From Eutreptiella sp. 'Long Island Sound 2002' (taxonomy: Eukaryota > Euglenozoa > Euglenophyceae > Eutreptiales > Eutreptiaceae), in the NCBI GenBank assembly GCA_964036045.1, contig OZ038385.1, positions 42,042,884 through 42,106,883 on the forward strand: 64,000 nt of DNA, read 5' to 3'. Position numbers and translations under genes: made by a program. How positions within the stretch are numbered: the first letter of the stretch is position 1; each line of letters begins with the position of its first letter. Positions 1-13,800 of this stretch are shown here, in pieces. The notes beneath the pieces are model-generated. The model worked only from the letters and a program-made list of their open reading frames with translations, searched no databases and was not told the origin of the DNA.

Positions 1-87
1 TCGCCGGGGAGGCGCCGGGCCTCCGCGAGCGCCCCGAAGGACGGGGACGACGACTGGATGGACGCCTACGAGGCCGTGCTCCGCTGA
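1..87 (+). CDS. 3' end of an unidentified protein-coding gene
   Basis: Frame 1 is open from the first base and stops at TGA 85-87, giving 28 residues. They are basic at first, then acidic, and end in DGDDDWMDAYEAVLR. The segment has the high G+C and C/G-ending codons seen in the exons of the large gene at 37.6-63 kb. Downstream the sequence quickly becomes poly-C-rich and unlike coding sequence, so I read this as the true C-terminus of a gene entering from the left. No domain can be recognised from so short a piece. Confidence 0.6.
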   Translation, partial: SPGRRRASASAPKDGDDDWMDAYEAVLR

Positions 88-2119
88 GGGGGCCGGCCGC
101 TGTGGCGGAGGGGGCACGCAGTCCGCGGAGGGGCAGTGCAGGCGTCAGTGCGCTGGCCTGGGGCCGGGGGGGCGTCCAGTACCCCCCCCCGCCCCTGCCC
201 CCCGCCCCTTCAGTACCCCCCCCCCTGTCATACTGTCGCTTGTCTCGTTTTTCGTAAAGTGTGTCGCATCCATTCTCGGGAGTTCAGGGCTCCCCCGAAT
301 TCTGCTGGAGTCATTTCGTGTGTCTGCGTTTTGTTGCACATGTGCCGTTCCATGTTGTACTCACTTTGCGTCGAGTCCATTTGGCAGGCACGTCATGTGC
401 TCTCACGGTGGCGCTGTTTGTACCCCCCCCCCCCTGTCCTGACACGGGCTTGTCCAAACATGGCGGCCCCGTGTTTCCGCACTTTTGGTCTTTTTTTTAA
501 ACCATCGGTTTTGTGGTTCCACTCCAATCGGGAAGGTGGTGTGTAGCGTTGTGCAGGGCCGCAGGAGGGGTCCGTGTGGGGGGGCAGAGTGATGGTGTGG
601 GTGTAGTGCCATGTGCTGTTGTGTTGTGGGGGTGTGTGCTGGGCTGGGGGGGTGGGTGAGGGGTAGGGGGGGGTGGCTGATGTCTGCAACGTGTGTTCCG
701 TGGGACGTGCCGTGCGGTACCACGGGCCTTGTCCAAAACACCGCGACCCCCGTGTTCCCGTACATCTGCCCCCATGAACCAGGACCCTGGCCCGTGTTGG
801 GACAAGGGGGGTACGACATGCGCTGTGCACCGGCCTGTCGCTCGAGAGCCCCCTCGGGAACCGAGTGCGTCAAGTATTCGGAGGGTGACGTTGTTTGGGG
901 CCACTCCCGGGGCCTCGGTCACGGGGGTGATGGCCGCTGTTGTTGGTGGAGCATCCACGAGAATCCCCGGCAGCCGTCCCGGAGGGATCAGCGCGCCGCC
1001 CGGCGGCACGGGGCCGCTGCCGGGGCAGACGGGGCGGGGGGCCATTGTTCGGGGACGCGCTGTCAGACGCTACGACTGCGAGAGGCCGGGCGCTGGTGCC
1101 CCAGGCCACGCATGTCGAGGCAGGGACGCCCACCCCCATGTTCGTCACATCATCGACGTCCCAAGGCATGACTCGTGTGTGCTCCCGCAAGAAGTGCTGC
1201 GTTCTGACAACAACACCGTCCCTCAATATCAGTCCCAAGAGTTGTGGCAACGGTTGGGGGGGGGGGTATGCTACAGACAATACCCCAGTGCAGATCCCCG
1301 TGTGTGTGGGTCACTTGGGAAGGAGGAAATGAATGTTGCAACACATGTGCATGCCATGAACGCAGCCATCAGCAATGTCGATGACGCTAACCTCCATGTT
1401 CGTCACATCATCGATGTCCAAATGCATGACTCACGTGTGCTCCCGCAAGAAGTGCTGCGTTCTGACAACAGAACCATCTCTCAACATCAGTCCGACCACT
1501 GCACACCCCAGGCCCATTGGTCTCTCCCATGCCGCAACCCTCTGTCTTGACGGGCAATGGCCACGCAGTGCGCCCGGTGGCACGTGCGCGTCCGCGCGCG
1601 GCGGCGTCTGCCCCGGCGCTGCGGTCCGGTGGGTCCATACGGCCGTGCCGTGCGCCCACACCCGGCGTCGCCATCGTCGAGGCAGCCCCCGGGCCCCTGA
1701 GGCCCTCGTTGGAGTGGGCGGCGCAGCCCAAAGGCCGAAGCCGCGATGGACATAATAGTGACCGATTTCTTTTGGGGCGGAGGGCTCTGACGCGGCCCAA
1801 AGCGCGAAGCCTCTCGGCCTCGGAGACGCCCAGCGGGACCGTCCATCGGTCCCGCCTTGTGACCCCCCCCCCCCCCCCACACCCCCGACCCCCCCGTTCC
1901 CTTCCCCAAAGCGACACTGAGCGTCGGTGCTGTCGCTTTTGTTTTGTTGCCCCGCCGCAATTGACGGGGCGCTGGCGTGTCATCAACGCGAATCTGTTGC
2001 ATGTGCCGTGCGGGACCCCGAAATGGGGCCCCAGCACGACCGAACCGGGGCGTAGGGCGGCGCATCAGCGACGTCCGCAGTCCATTCCGTTTGTTTTGTT
2101 GCATTGAGGACCTCCCCCC
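88..2119. other. intergenic, no convincing gene
   Basis: The sequence is GC-rich with several poly-C or poly-G tracts of 9 or more bases, for example near 190, 425, 1258 and 1865. Open frames of 130-285 codons exist on both strands but overlap each other, lack recognisable domains and run through homopolymers. A short motif, ACGGGC(C)TTGTCCAAA, occurs near 436 and 723. The only structured element is the 100-bp direct repeat listed separately. Confidence 0.55.
1136..1493 (+). repeat. pair of 100-bp direct repeats
   Basis: Positions 1136-1235 and 1394-1493 are near-identical 100-base copies, starting CCATGTTCGTCACATC and ending near AGTCC, 258 bases apart. Both copies read MFVTSS...CSRKKCC in one frame, so they could be a duplicated exon fragment, but neither sits in a longer convincing coding frame. 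Confidence 0.75.
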
Positions 2120-2631
2120 AGGGCCCGCTCGTGTTGCCGTCAAGCGGCGGACGGTTGCCTTCCAACCGCCGTCGGGTGCCCTCCAACCGTCGAGCCGTGT
2201 TTGGCGCACCCCATCAGCGTTTGTGTTTGTGGCGACCCCGCAGGCCTGCGCTTGAAGGGGGTGCTGTCCCGCTGTCCCCCCGCCTTCGTGGATGACTGTC
2301 AGTTCTGCATCACCCGCTTCTGTCCGCCCCCGGTCGCCCTCCAACCGTTTCCACCCGCCTGCATGGCAACGGAAACCGCTCTCTGGCCGCCAGCAACCGC
2401 CTTCCAGCCGCCAGTAACCGTCTTCCAGCCGCCAGTAACCGCCTTCCAGCCGCCAGCAACCGCCTTCCCGCCGCCAGTAACCGCCTTCCAGCCGCCAGTA
2501 ACCGCCTTCCAGCCGCCAGTAACCGCCTTCCAGCCGCCAGTAACCGCCTTCCAGCCGCCAGCAACCGCCATCCCGCCGCCAGTAACCGCCTTCCAGCCGC
2601 CAGTAACCGCCTTCCAGCCATCAGTAAATGC
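2120..2631 (+). repeat. 21-bp minisatellite and degenerate related units
   Basis: From about 2380 to 2631 a 21-bp unit (core CTTCCAGCCGCCAGTAACCGC) repeats about 12 times. Units with AGCAAC instead of AGTAAC are followed by units with TTCCCG or ATCCCG, spaced 105 bases apart, which suggests a five-unit higher-order repeat. The flank at 2140-2200 holds scattered units of the form CCAACCGCCGTCGGGT. These match the 21-bp palindromic units in the inverted-repeat transposons at 50.5, 53.5 and 57.0 kb. A length of 21 bases keeps frames open on both strands, so ORFs here are not evidence of a gene. Confidence 0.85.
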
Positions 2632-3374
2632 TCTGGCCGCCGCTGCTTTGAGACTCTTGAGACTGACCTTGTTCCCGGCACGCACACCAACGACGAGAGG
2701 GGAAGCCACAGCCAATAGCCCAAGGGCTATGCTCCTTCACACGCATGCGCTACCGCTGACGTGTCACTGTGCCTGCCTTTCCCGGCCTGCGAACGACCCA
2801 TCGAATGGAGGATAGCACAGCGCCTGGTTTGCAGAGCTGTGGAGGTACGAGGTGCCTTGGCACGCGGGGCCCGCGCAGGGCGCCCGCAGCACGAATATCC
2901 TGCGGTGCTGGAACAGCGGACCCCTCCCCACACGCCCTTTTCAACGCAGTCCGAAATGGAGCAGTGCGAATGCACCGCGTCGCACCGGGCGTACGTTTGC
3001 CCGAAACCGGGAATCTTGTCCGGGCCCCAGCAATGAATGTCCACGCACTGCCCACACGGCGCCCGTGCAGCGCCCACGCAGAGCCCATGCGGTAGCCGTG
3101 CCGTGCCCATGCCGTGCGCAGGCAGGCCCACGGGACCCCCATTCGATTCAAGTGCGCTGAGTTGTGGCGCGGCGCGACCGCCCACGCTTCGGTTGCCGTA
3201 CTGCCCGCTTTTGGGGCTGAAAGGCCTCCAGAGAAGCAGGGGGTCAAGGGAGCTGCCACTTGGGGGTCTGGGGCCGAGGTGCCTGCTGCGCCACGAACTG
3301 CCGGTTGGGCCAAAGGGGGTTCGCCCCCCCCCCCCCTCCCTCCCTCTCATCTGCCGATTTCCAGTGTTCGTAGC
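2632..3374. other. intergenic, nothing recognised
   Basis: GC-rich unique sequence. The piece 3040-3125 is internally repetitive, with short reiterations of CCGTGCC and CCCACG. Overlapping ORFs of 90-220 codons on both strands have no recognisable domains. Confidence 0.5.
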
Positions 3375-3462
3375 AGGGGGTCCTTTAGGAACCATGTTTT
3401 CCCTAAGGACCCCCCCTTAAGGACCCCCCCGAAGGGCCTTTTCCCCCGGGTCCAACGCCGGC
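3375..3462 (+). mobile_element. short fold-back transposon relic, TTAAGGACC family
   Basis: AGGGGGTCCTTTA at 3375-3387 is answered by the inverted CTAAGGACCCCCC at about 3402, followed by a second TTAAGGACCCCCC and then GAAGGGCCTTTTCCCCCGGG. This order matches the left ends of the elements at 50521 and 57014, where GTAAGGGCATTTTTCC follows. The copy lacks the 21-bp array and a right end, so it is a truncated member. Confidence 0.6.
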
Positions 3463-4831
3463 CATTTTGTCCCCGCGTTTGGGGACCCCTGGGACGGCAC
3501 GGGTGATGTAGCCCATTTGGCCACATGCGGGCCCCCGAGGAGGCAGGGGTGAAGTAGGCACTTCTGATTTTGTCCCCTTTTTTGGGTTTTGGGGACAGCC
3601 AGGACTTCCTGACACCGAGATCCAGGACTTGACTGCGCTTTGAGCCCCGGAACGTGCAGCACCGTGGATCGTACCCCGCCCTCCTGGTCCGAGCACCACC
3701 TGTTTGACCCGAATCCCAATCGGTGGGGGCACCAGTGACGCCTTTTCTGGCCATCGCAGACAATGTGTGTCGGCGCCTACCGGCGCCTTGCTGGACAAAT
3801 TGAACTACTTGTGTGGCGGCTCTGCCACGTGGAGACTTGTCGTACCGTTGGGAATGCCAGACCGATTCCCGAGGGTAACGACCACCGTCGCCTACCGGCC
3901 AAGCAACGCCCATGTCCAAGCAGCATCGAGCGTTGGTTCCGTCGATTTTCGCACTGTGGATTTGGAGGTGCAGGTTTCGGTCCGACTGTGCGCTACGTGC
4001 GCTGTCTGATACCTGGGCTTTGAGATGCGTGATGTTCATATTTTGTGTCAAGGAAGCGGATTGGGGCATGATGGCCTTTGCCCCTCGGTTTTCAGAATAG
4101 CGCACCATGTCTTTCCGCATGTGCCCTGCGGCGTGCAATGCGTAGGCAACACCCTTGTCCAAGCAACACTGGGTGTTGGTCCCGTCAAAATTTCGTCATT
4201 TACCGTTGCCTGGACAATGGGGGGGGGGGGTGCCTGATGATTTGCCTGCCCCTTGCAACGCCCTTACACTGCGGGGGATGCCCACTGCATGGGGCTGGGT
4301 GTCCGACACTGGAACCGCCCAACACTTCGGAAGTCAGAAACGAGGGAAACAAACACATCAGATCACGTCCGTCCCCGCAAGGCCAATGGTTCTCCACCGT
4401 TTGTGTGTTGGGGGGGGGGGGTAGGGGTGTTTGAGCCCCTGGAGAATGGTGACAACCCTTTGTTTCAGGGGGGCTAGATACCCTACGAGAGGGGGTTGGA
4501 AATGGTGGGTGGAGATGGGGACAAACACAGTTCCTGCCCTCAAGGCGTGCCGGCTTTCTCCAGGATCCCCCCCGCCCTCCCCCCGTTAGAGCAGTCGGCG
4601 CACTTGATCAATTCGCATCGGCTCACAAGCAGGGCGCAACAACTGACCTGCCCAACCTGAGACCGCCCGTCCTGTACTGTGCGACATACGCTCAAGCGAG
4701 GTGAAGGGTTTGGTATCGGGCCACTGCTCAGTGGGCAAAATGGGTGGCGTCAGAGGCCAAAAAAAATTTGGTGCACCTAAATTCGGCCTCAAATTTCTGG
4801 ACCCTTTGATACATTTCATTTTTGTCCCGAG
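3463..4831. other. intergenic, nothing recognised
   Basis: Unique sequence with poly-G tracts near 4219 and 4411. ORFs up to 271 codons are present on the minus strand but run through the transposon relic and have no recognisable domain. The stretch from about 4700 to 4830 is the unique flank of the satellite. Confidence 0.45.
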
Positions 4832-7800
4832 GACAAGACAGCCACAAGACACAATACACCAGCCACAAGACACAAGATACCAGCCACCAGCCACAAGACA
4901 CAAGACACCAGGCACCAGGCACAAGACACAGGACACCAGCCACCAGCCACAAGACACAAGACACCAGCTACAAGACACCAGCCACAAGACTCCAGCCACC
5001 AGACACCAGCCACAAGACACCGGCCACCAGCCACAAGCCACAAGACACCAGCCACCAGCCACAAGACACAAGACACCAGCCACCAGCCACAAGACACAAG
5101 AAACCAGCGACCAGCCACCAGCCACAAGACACCAGCCACAAGACACAAGACACAAGACACCAGCCACCAGCCACAAGACACAAGACACAAGACACCAGAC
5201 AACAGCCACCGGCCACAAGACACAAGACACCAGCCACAAGCCACCAGCCACAAGACACCAACCACATGCCACAAGACACCAGCCACCAGCCACTAGACAC
5301 AAGACACAAGACACAAGACACCAGCCACCAGCCACAAGACACCAGCCACCAGCCACAAGCCACAAGACACCAGCCACCAGCCACCAGCCACCAGCCACCA
5401 GCCACCAGCCACCAGCCACAAGACACCAGCGACCAGCCACTAGCCACAAGACACCAGCCACCAGCCACAAGACACCAGCAACCAGCCACTAGCCACAAGA
5501 CACCAGCCACCAGCCACAAGACACAAACCACAAGACACCAGCCACCCGCCACAAGACACAAGACACCAGCCACCAGCCACAAGACACCAGGCACATGACA
5601 CCAGCCACAAGATACAAGACACAAGACACCAGCCACAAGACACAAGACACAAGACACCAGCCACCAGCCACAAGACACCAGCCACCAGCCACCAGCCACC
5701 AGCCACCAGCCACAAGACACCAGCCACCAGCCACTAGCCACAAGACACCAGCCACCAGCCACAAGACACAAACCACAAGACACCAGCCACCCGCCACAAG
5801 ACACAAGACACCAGCCACCAGCCACAAGACACCAGGCACATGACACCAGCCACAAGATACAAGACACAAGACACCAGCCACAAGACACAAGACACAAGAC
5901 ACCAGCCACCAGCCACAAGACACCAGCCACCAGCCACCAGCCACAAGACACAATACACCAGCCACCAGCCACAAGACACAAGACACCAGCCACCAGCCAC
6001 AAGACACAAGACACCAGCCACCAGACACCAGCCACAAGACATGAGCCACAAGACACAAGACACCAGCCTCCAGCCACAAGACACAAGACATCAGGCACCA
6101 GCCACAAGACACAAGACATCAGGCACCAGCCACCAGCCACCAGGCACAAGACTCAAGACACCAGCCACCAGCCACAAGACACAAGACACCAGCCACCAGG
6201 CACAAGACACAAGACACCAGCCACCAGCCACAAGACACAAGACACCAGCCACCAGCCACGAGCCACAAGACACCAGCCACAAGACACAAGACACCAGCCA
6301 CAAGACACCAGCCACCAGCCACCAGCCACAAGACACAAGACACAAGACACAAGACACCAGCCACCAGCCACCAGCCACAAGACACCAGCCACCAGCCACA
6401 AGACACAAGACACCAGCCAGCAGCCGCAAGACACAAGACACAGCCACCAGCCACAAGACACAACACACCAGCCACCAGCCACCAGCCACCAGCCACAAGA
6501 CACAAGACACCAGCCACCAGACACCAGCCACCGGCCACCAGCCACAAGACACCAGCCACAATACACCAGCCACCAGCCACCAGCCACAAGACACCAACTA
6601 CCAGCCACAAGACACAAGACACCAGCCACAAGACATGAGCCACAAGACACAAGACACAAGACAACAGCCACCAGCCACAAGACACCAGCCACCAGCCACA
6701 AGACACCAGCCACAAGACACAAGCCACAAGACACCAGCCACAAGACACAAGACACGAGACACAAGACACCAAACACCAGACATCAGCCACCAGCCACCAG
6801 CCACAAGACACCAGCCACCAACCACAAGACACAAGACACCAGCCACAAGACACAATACACCGGCCACAAGACACAAGATACCAGACACCAGCCACAAGAC
6901 ACAAGACACCAGCTACAAGACACCCGCCACAAGACTCCAGCCACCAGACACCAGCCACAAGACACCGGGCACAAGCCACAAGTCACAAGACACCAGCGAC
7001 CAGCCACCAGCCACAAGACACCGGCCACCAGCCACAAGACACAAGACACCAGCCACCAGCCACAAGACACAAGAAACCAGCAACCAGCCACCAGCCACAA
7101 GACACCAGCCACCAGCCACAAGAAACAAGACACAAGACACCAGCCACCGGCCACAAGACACAAGACACCAGCCACCAGCCACAAGACACCAGACATCAGC
7201 CACCAGCCACCAGCCACAAGGCACCAGCCACCAGCCACAAGACACAAGACACCAGCCACAAGACACAAGACACAAGACACCAGCCACCAGCCACAAGACA
7301 CCAGCCACCAGGCACAAGCCACAAGACACCAGCCACCAGCCACCAGCCACCAGCCACCAGCCACCAGCCACAAGACACCAGCGACCAGCCACTAGGCACC
7401 AGCCACCAGCCACCAGCCACAAGACACTAGCAACCAGCCACCAGCCACAAGACACCAGCCACCAGCCACAAGACACAAGACACAAGACACCAGCCACCAG
7501 CCACCAGCCACAAGACACCAGGCACAGGACATCAGCCACAAGACAGAAGACACAAGACACCAGCCACCAGCCACAAGACACCAGCCACCAGCCACCAGCC
7601 ACAAGACAAAATACACCAGCCACCAGCCACAAGACACAAGACACCACCCACCAGGCACAAGACACAAGACACCAGCCACCAGACACCAGCCACAAGACAT
7701 GAGCCACAAGACACAAGACACCAGCCACCAGGCACAAGACACAAGACACCAGCCACCAGCCACAAGACACAAGACACCAGCCACCAGGCACGAGACACAA

Positions 7801-10800
7801 GACACCAGCCACCAGCCACAAGACACAAGATACCAGCCACCAGGCACAAGACACAAGACACCAGCCACCAGCCACCAGCCACAAGACACCAGGCACCAGA
7901 CACCAGCCACAAGACACCAGCCACCAGCCACAAGACACCAGCCACAAGACACCAGCCACCAGCCACAAGACACAAGACACCAGCCACCAGCCACAAGACA
8001 CATGACACCAGCCACCAGCCACAAGACACAAGACACCACCCACCAGCCACAAGATACAAGACACCAGCCACCAGCCACCAGCCACAAGACACCAGCCACC
8101 AGCCACCAGCCACAAGACATGAGCCACAAGACACAAGACACCAGCCACCAGCCACAAGACACAAGACACCAGCCATCAGGCACAAGACACAAGACACCAC
8201 CCACCAGCCACAAGACACAAGACACCAGCCACCAGCCACCAGCCACAAGACACCAGCCACCAGCCACCAGCCACAAGACATGAGCCACAAGACTCAAGAC
8301 ACCAGCCACCAGCCACAAGACACAAGACACCAGCCACCAGGCACAAGACACAAGACACCAGCCACCAGCCACAAGACACAAGACACCAGCCACCAGGCAC
8401 AAGACACAAGACACCAGCCACCAGCCACAAGACACAAGACACAAGCCACCAGACACCAGCCACAGGACACAAGACACCAGCCACAAGACACCAGCCACAA
8501 GACACCAGCCACCAGCCACAAGACACAACACACCAGCCACCAGCCACAAGACACAAGACACCAGCCAGCAGCCACAAGACACAAGACACCACCCACCAGC
8601 CACAAGACACAAGACACCATCCACCAGCCACCAGCCACAAGACACCAGCCACCAGCCACCAGCCACAAGACATGAGCCACAAGACACAAGACACCAGCCA
8701 CCAGCCACAAGACACAAGACACCAGCCACCAGCCACAAGACACAAGACACAAGACACCAGCCACCAGGCACAAGACACAAGACACCAGCCACCAGCCACA
8801 AGACACCAGCCACCAGGCACAAGACACAAGACACCAGCCACCAGCCATCAGCCACAAGACACCAGCCACCAGACACCAGCCACAAGACACCAGCCACCAG
8901 CCACAAGACATCAGCCACAAGACACCAGCCACCAGCCACAAGACACAAGACACCAGCCACCAGCCACAAGAAACAAGACACCAGCCACCAGCCACAAGAC
9001 ACAAGACACCACCCACCAGCCACAAGACACAAGACACCAGCCACCAGACACCAGCCACAGGACACCAGCCACCAGCCACAAGACACCAGCCACGAGACAC
9101 CAGCCACCAGCCACAAGACACAACACACCAGCCACCAGCCACAAGACACAAGACACCAGCCAGCAGCCACAAGACACAAGACACCACCCACCAGCCACAA
9201 GACACAAGACACCAGCCACCAGCCACCAGCCACAAGACACCAGCCACCAGCCACCAGCCACAAGACATGAGCCACAAGACACAAGACACCAGCCACCAGC
9301 CACAAGACACAAGACACCAGCCATCAGGCAGAAGACACAAGACACCAGCCACCAGCCACAAGACACAAGACACAAGCCACCAGACACCAGCCACAGGACA
9401 CCAGCCACCAGCCACAAGACACCAGCCACAAGACACCAGCCACCAGCCACAAGACACAACACACCAGCCACCAGCCACAAGACACAAGACACCAGCCAGC
9501 AGCCACAAGACACAAGACACCACCCACCAGCCACAAGACACAAGACACCATCCACCAGCCACCAGCCACAAGACACCAGCCACCAGCCACCAGCCACAAG
9601 ACATGAGCCACAAGACACAAGACACCAGCCACCAGCCACAAGACACAAGACACCAGCCACCAGCCACAAGACACAAGACACCAGCCACCAGCCACAAGAC
9701 ACCAGCCACAAGACATGAGCCACAAGACACAAGACACCAGCCACCAGGCACAACACACAAGACACCAGCCACCAGCCACAAGACACCAGCCACCAGGCAC
9801 AAGACACAAGACACCAGCCACCAGCCATCAGCCACAAGACACCAGCCACCAGACACCAGCCACAAGACACCAGCCACCAGCCACAAGACATCAGCCACAA
9901 GACACCAGCCACCAGCCACAAGACACAAGACACCAGCCACCAGCCACAAGACACAAGACACCAGCCACCAGCCACAAGACACAAGACACCACCCACCAGC
10001 CACAAGACACAAGACACCAGCCACCAGACACCAGCCACAGGACACCAGCCACCAGCCACAAGACACCAGCCACGAGACACCAGCCACCAGCCACAAGACA
10101 CAACACACCAGCCACCAGCCACAAGACACAGGACACCAGCCAGCAGCCACAAGACACAAGACACCACCCACCAGCCACAAGACACAAGACACCATCCACC
10201 AGCCACCAGCCACAAGACACCAGCCACCAGCCACCAGCCACAAGACATGAGCCACAAGACACAAGACACCAGCCACCAGCCACAAGACACAAGACACCAG
10301 CCACCAGCCACAAGACACAAGACACCAGCCACCAGCCACAAGACACCAGCCACAAGACATGAGCCACAAGACACAAGACACCAGCCACCAGACACCAGCC
10401 ACCAGCCACAAGACACAAGACACCAGCCACCGGCCACAAGACACAAGACACCAGCCACCAGGCACAAGACACAAGACACCAGCCACCAGCCACAAGACAC
10501 CAGCCACAAGTCACCAGCCACCAGGCACAAAACACAAGACACCAGCCACCAGCCACCAGCCACAAGACACCAGCCACCAGACACCAGCCACAAGACACCA
10601 GCCACCAGCCACAAGACATCAGCCACAAGACACCAGCCACCAGCCACAAGACACAAGACACCAGACACCAGCCACAAGACACAAGACACCACCCACCAGC
10701 CACAAGACACAAGTCACCAGCCACCAGCCACCAGCCACAAGACACCAGCCACCAGCGGCAAGACACAAGACACCAGCCACCAGCCACAAGACACCAGCCA

Positions 10801-13800
10801 CAAGACATGAGCCACAAGACACAAGACACCAGCCACCAGACACCAGCCACCAGCCACAAGACACAAGACACCAGCCACCGGCCACAAGACACAAGACACC
10901 AGCCACCAGGCACAAGACACAAGACACCAGCCACCAGCCACAAGACACCAGCCACAAGTCACCAGCCACCAGGCACAAAACACAAGACACCACCCACCAG
11001 CCACCAGCCACAAGACACCAGCCACCAGACACCAGCCACAAGACACCAGCCACCAGCCACAAGACATCAGCCACAAGACACCAGCCAGCAGCCACAAGAC
11101 ACAAGACACCAGCCACCAGCCTCAAGACACAAGACACCAGACACCAGCCACAAGACACAAGACACCACCCACCAGCCACAAGACACAAGACACCAGCCAC
11201 CAGCCACAAGACACAAGACACCAGCCACCAGCCACAAGACACAGGACACCAGCCACAAGACACCAGCCACCAGCCACCAGCCACAAGCCACAAGACACAA
11301 GACACCAGCCACAAGACACCAGCCACCAGCCACAAGACACAAGACACCAGCCAGCAGCCGCAAGACACAAGACACAACCACCAGCCACAAGACACCAGCC
11401 ACAAGTCACCAGCCACCAGGCACAAAACACAAGACACCAGCCACCAGCCACAAGGCACCAGCCACCAGACACCAGCCACAAGACACCAGCCACCAGCCAC
11501 AAGACATCAGCCACAAGACACCAGCCAGCAGCCACAAGACACAAGACACCAGCCACCAGCCACAAGACACAAGACACCAGACACCAGCCACAAGACACAA
11601 GACACCACCCACCAGCCACAAGACACAAGACACCAGCCACCAGCCACCAGCCACAAGACACCAGCCACCAGCCACAAGACACAGAACACCAGCCACAAGA
11701 CACCAGCCACCAGCCACCAGCCACAAGCCACAAGACACAAGACACCAGCCACAAGACACCAGACACCAGCCACAAGACACAAGACACCAGCCAGCAGCCG
11801 CAAGACACAAGACACAGCCACCAGCCACAAGACACAAGACACCAGCCACAAGACACCAGACACAAGACACCAGCCACAAGACAGCAGCCACCAGCCACCA
11901 GCCACCAGCCACCAGCCACCAGCCACCAGCCACAAGACACAAGACACCAGCCACAAGACACCAGCCACCGGCCACCAGCCACAAGACACCAGCCACCAGC
12001 CACCAGCCACCAGCCACCAGCCACAAGACACAAGACACCAGCCACAAGACACCAGCCACCGGCCACTAGCCACAAGACATGAGCCACAAGACACAAGACA
12101 CAAGACAACAGCCACCAGCCACCAGCTACAAGACACCAGCCACAAGACACCAGCCACAAGACACCAGCCACCAGCCACAAGACTCCAGACACAAGACACC
12201 AAACACCAGACATCAGCCACCAGCCACCAGCCACAATACACCAGCCACCAACCACAAGACACAAGACACCAGCCACAAGACACAATACACCAGCCACAAG
12301 ACACAAGACACCAGCCACCAGCCACAAGACACAAGACACCAGCCACCAGCCACAAGACACAAGACACCAGCCACCAGCCACAAGACACAAGACACCAGCC
12401 ACAAGACTCCAGCCACCAAACACCAGCCACAAGACACCGGCCACCAGCCACAAGCCACAAGACACCAGCCACCAGCCACCAGCCACAAGACACAAGACAC
12501 CAGCCACCAGCCACCAAACACAAGACACCAGCCACCAGGCACAAGACACAAGACATCAGGCACCAGCCACAAGACACAAGACACCAGCCACCAGGCACAA
12601 GACACAAGACACCAGCCACCAGCCACCGGCCACAAGACACCAGCCACCAGACACCAGCCACAAGACACCAGCCACCAGCCACAAGACACCAGCCACAAGA
12701 CACCAGCCACCAGCAACAAGACACAAGACACCAGCCACCAGCCACAAGACACAAGACACCAGCCACCAGCCACAAGACACAAGACACCACCCACCAGCCA
12801 CAAGACACAAGACACCAGCCACCAGCCACCAGCCACAAGACACCAGCCACCAGCCACAAGACACAAGACACCAGCCACAAGACACCAGCCACCAGCCACC
12901 AGCCACAAGACACAAAACACAAGACACCAGCCACAAGACACCAGCCACCAGCCACAAGACACAAGACACCAGCCAGCAGCCGCAAGACACAAGAGACAGC
13001 CACCAGCCACAAGACACCAGCCACCAGCCACCAGCCACCAGCCACAAGACACCAGCCACCGGCCACCAGCCACAAGACACCAGCCACAATACACCAGCCA
13101 CCGGCCACCAGCCACAAGGCACCAGCCACCAGCCACCAGCCACAAGACACAAGACACCAGCCACAAGACACCAGCCACCAGCCACAAGACACCATGCACC
13201 AGCCACAAGACACCAGCCACAAGACACCAGCCACCAGCCACAAGACACCAGACACAAGACACCAAACACCAGACATCAGCCACCAGCCACCAGCCACAAG
13301 ACACCAGCCACCAACCACAAGACACAAGACACCAGCCACAAGACACAATACATCAGCCACCAGCCACAAGATACAAGACACCAGCCACCAGCCACAAGAC
13401 ACAAGACACCAGCCACCAGCCACAAGACAGAAGACACCAGCCACAAGACTCCAGCCACCAAACACCAGCCACAAGACACCGGCCACCAGCCACAAGCCAC
13501 AAGACACCAGCCACCAGCCACAAGACACAAGACACCAGCCACCAGCCACAAGACACAAGACATGAGCCACAAGACACAATACATCAGCCACCAGCCACAA
13601 GATACAAGACACCAGCCACCAGCCACAAGACACAAGACACCAGCCACCAGCCACAAGACAGAAGACACCAGCCACAAGACTCCAGCCACCAAACACCAGC
13701 CACAAGACACCGGCCACCAGCCACAAGCCACAAGACACCAGCCACCAGCCACAAGACACAAGACACCAGCCACCAGCCACAAGACACAAGAAACCAGCGA

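Noticed and set aside
693-1550. 285-codon plus ORF in the left intergenic region
   Set aside because: Low-complexity composition and no recognised domain. Competing ORFs overlap in other frames.
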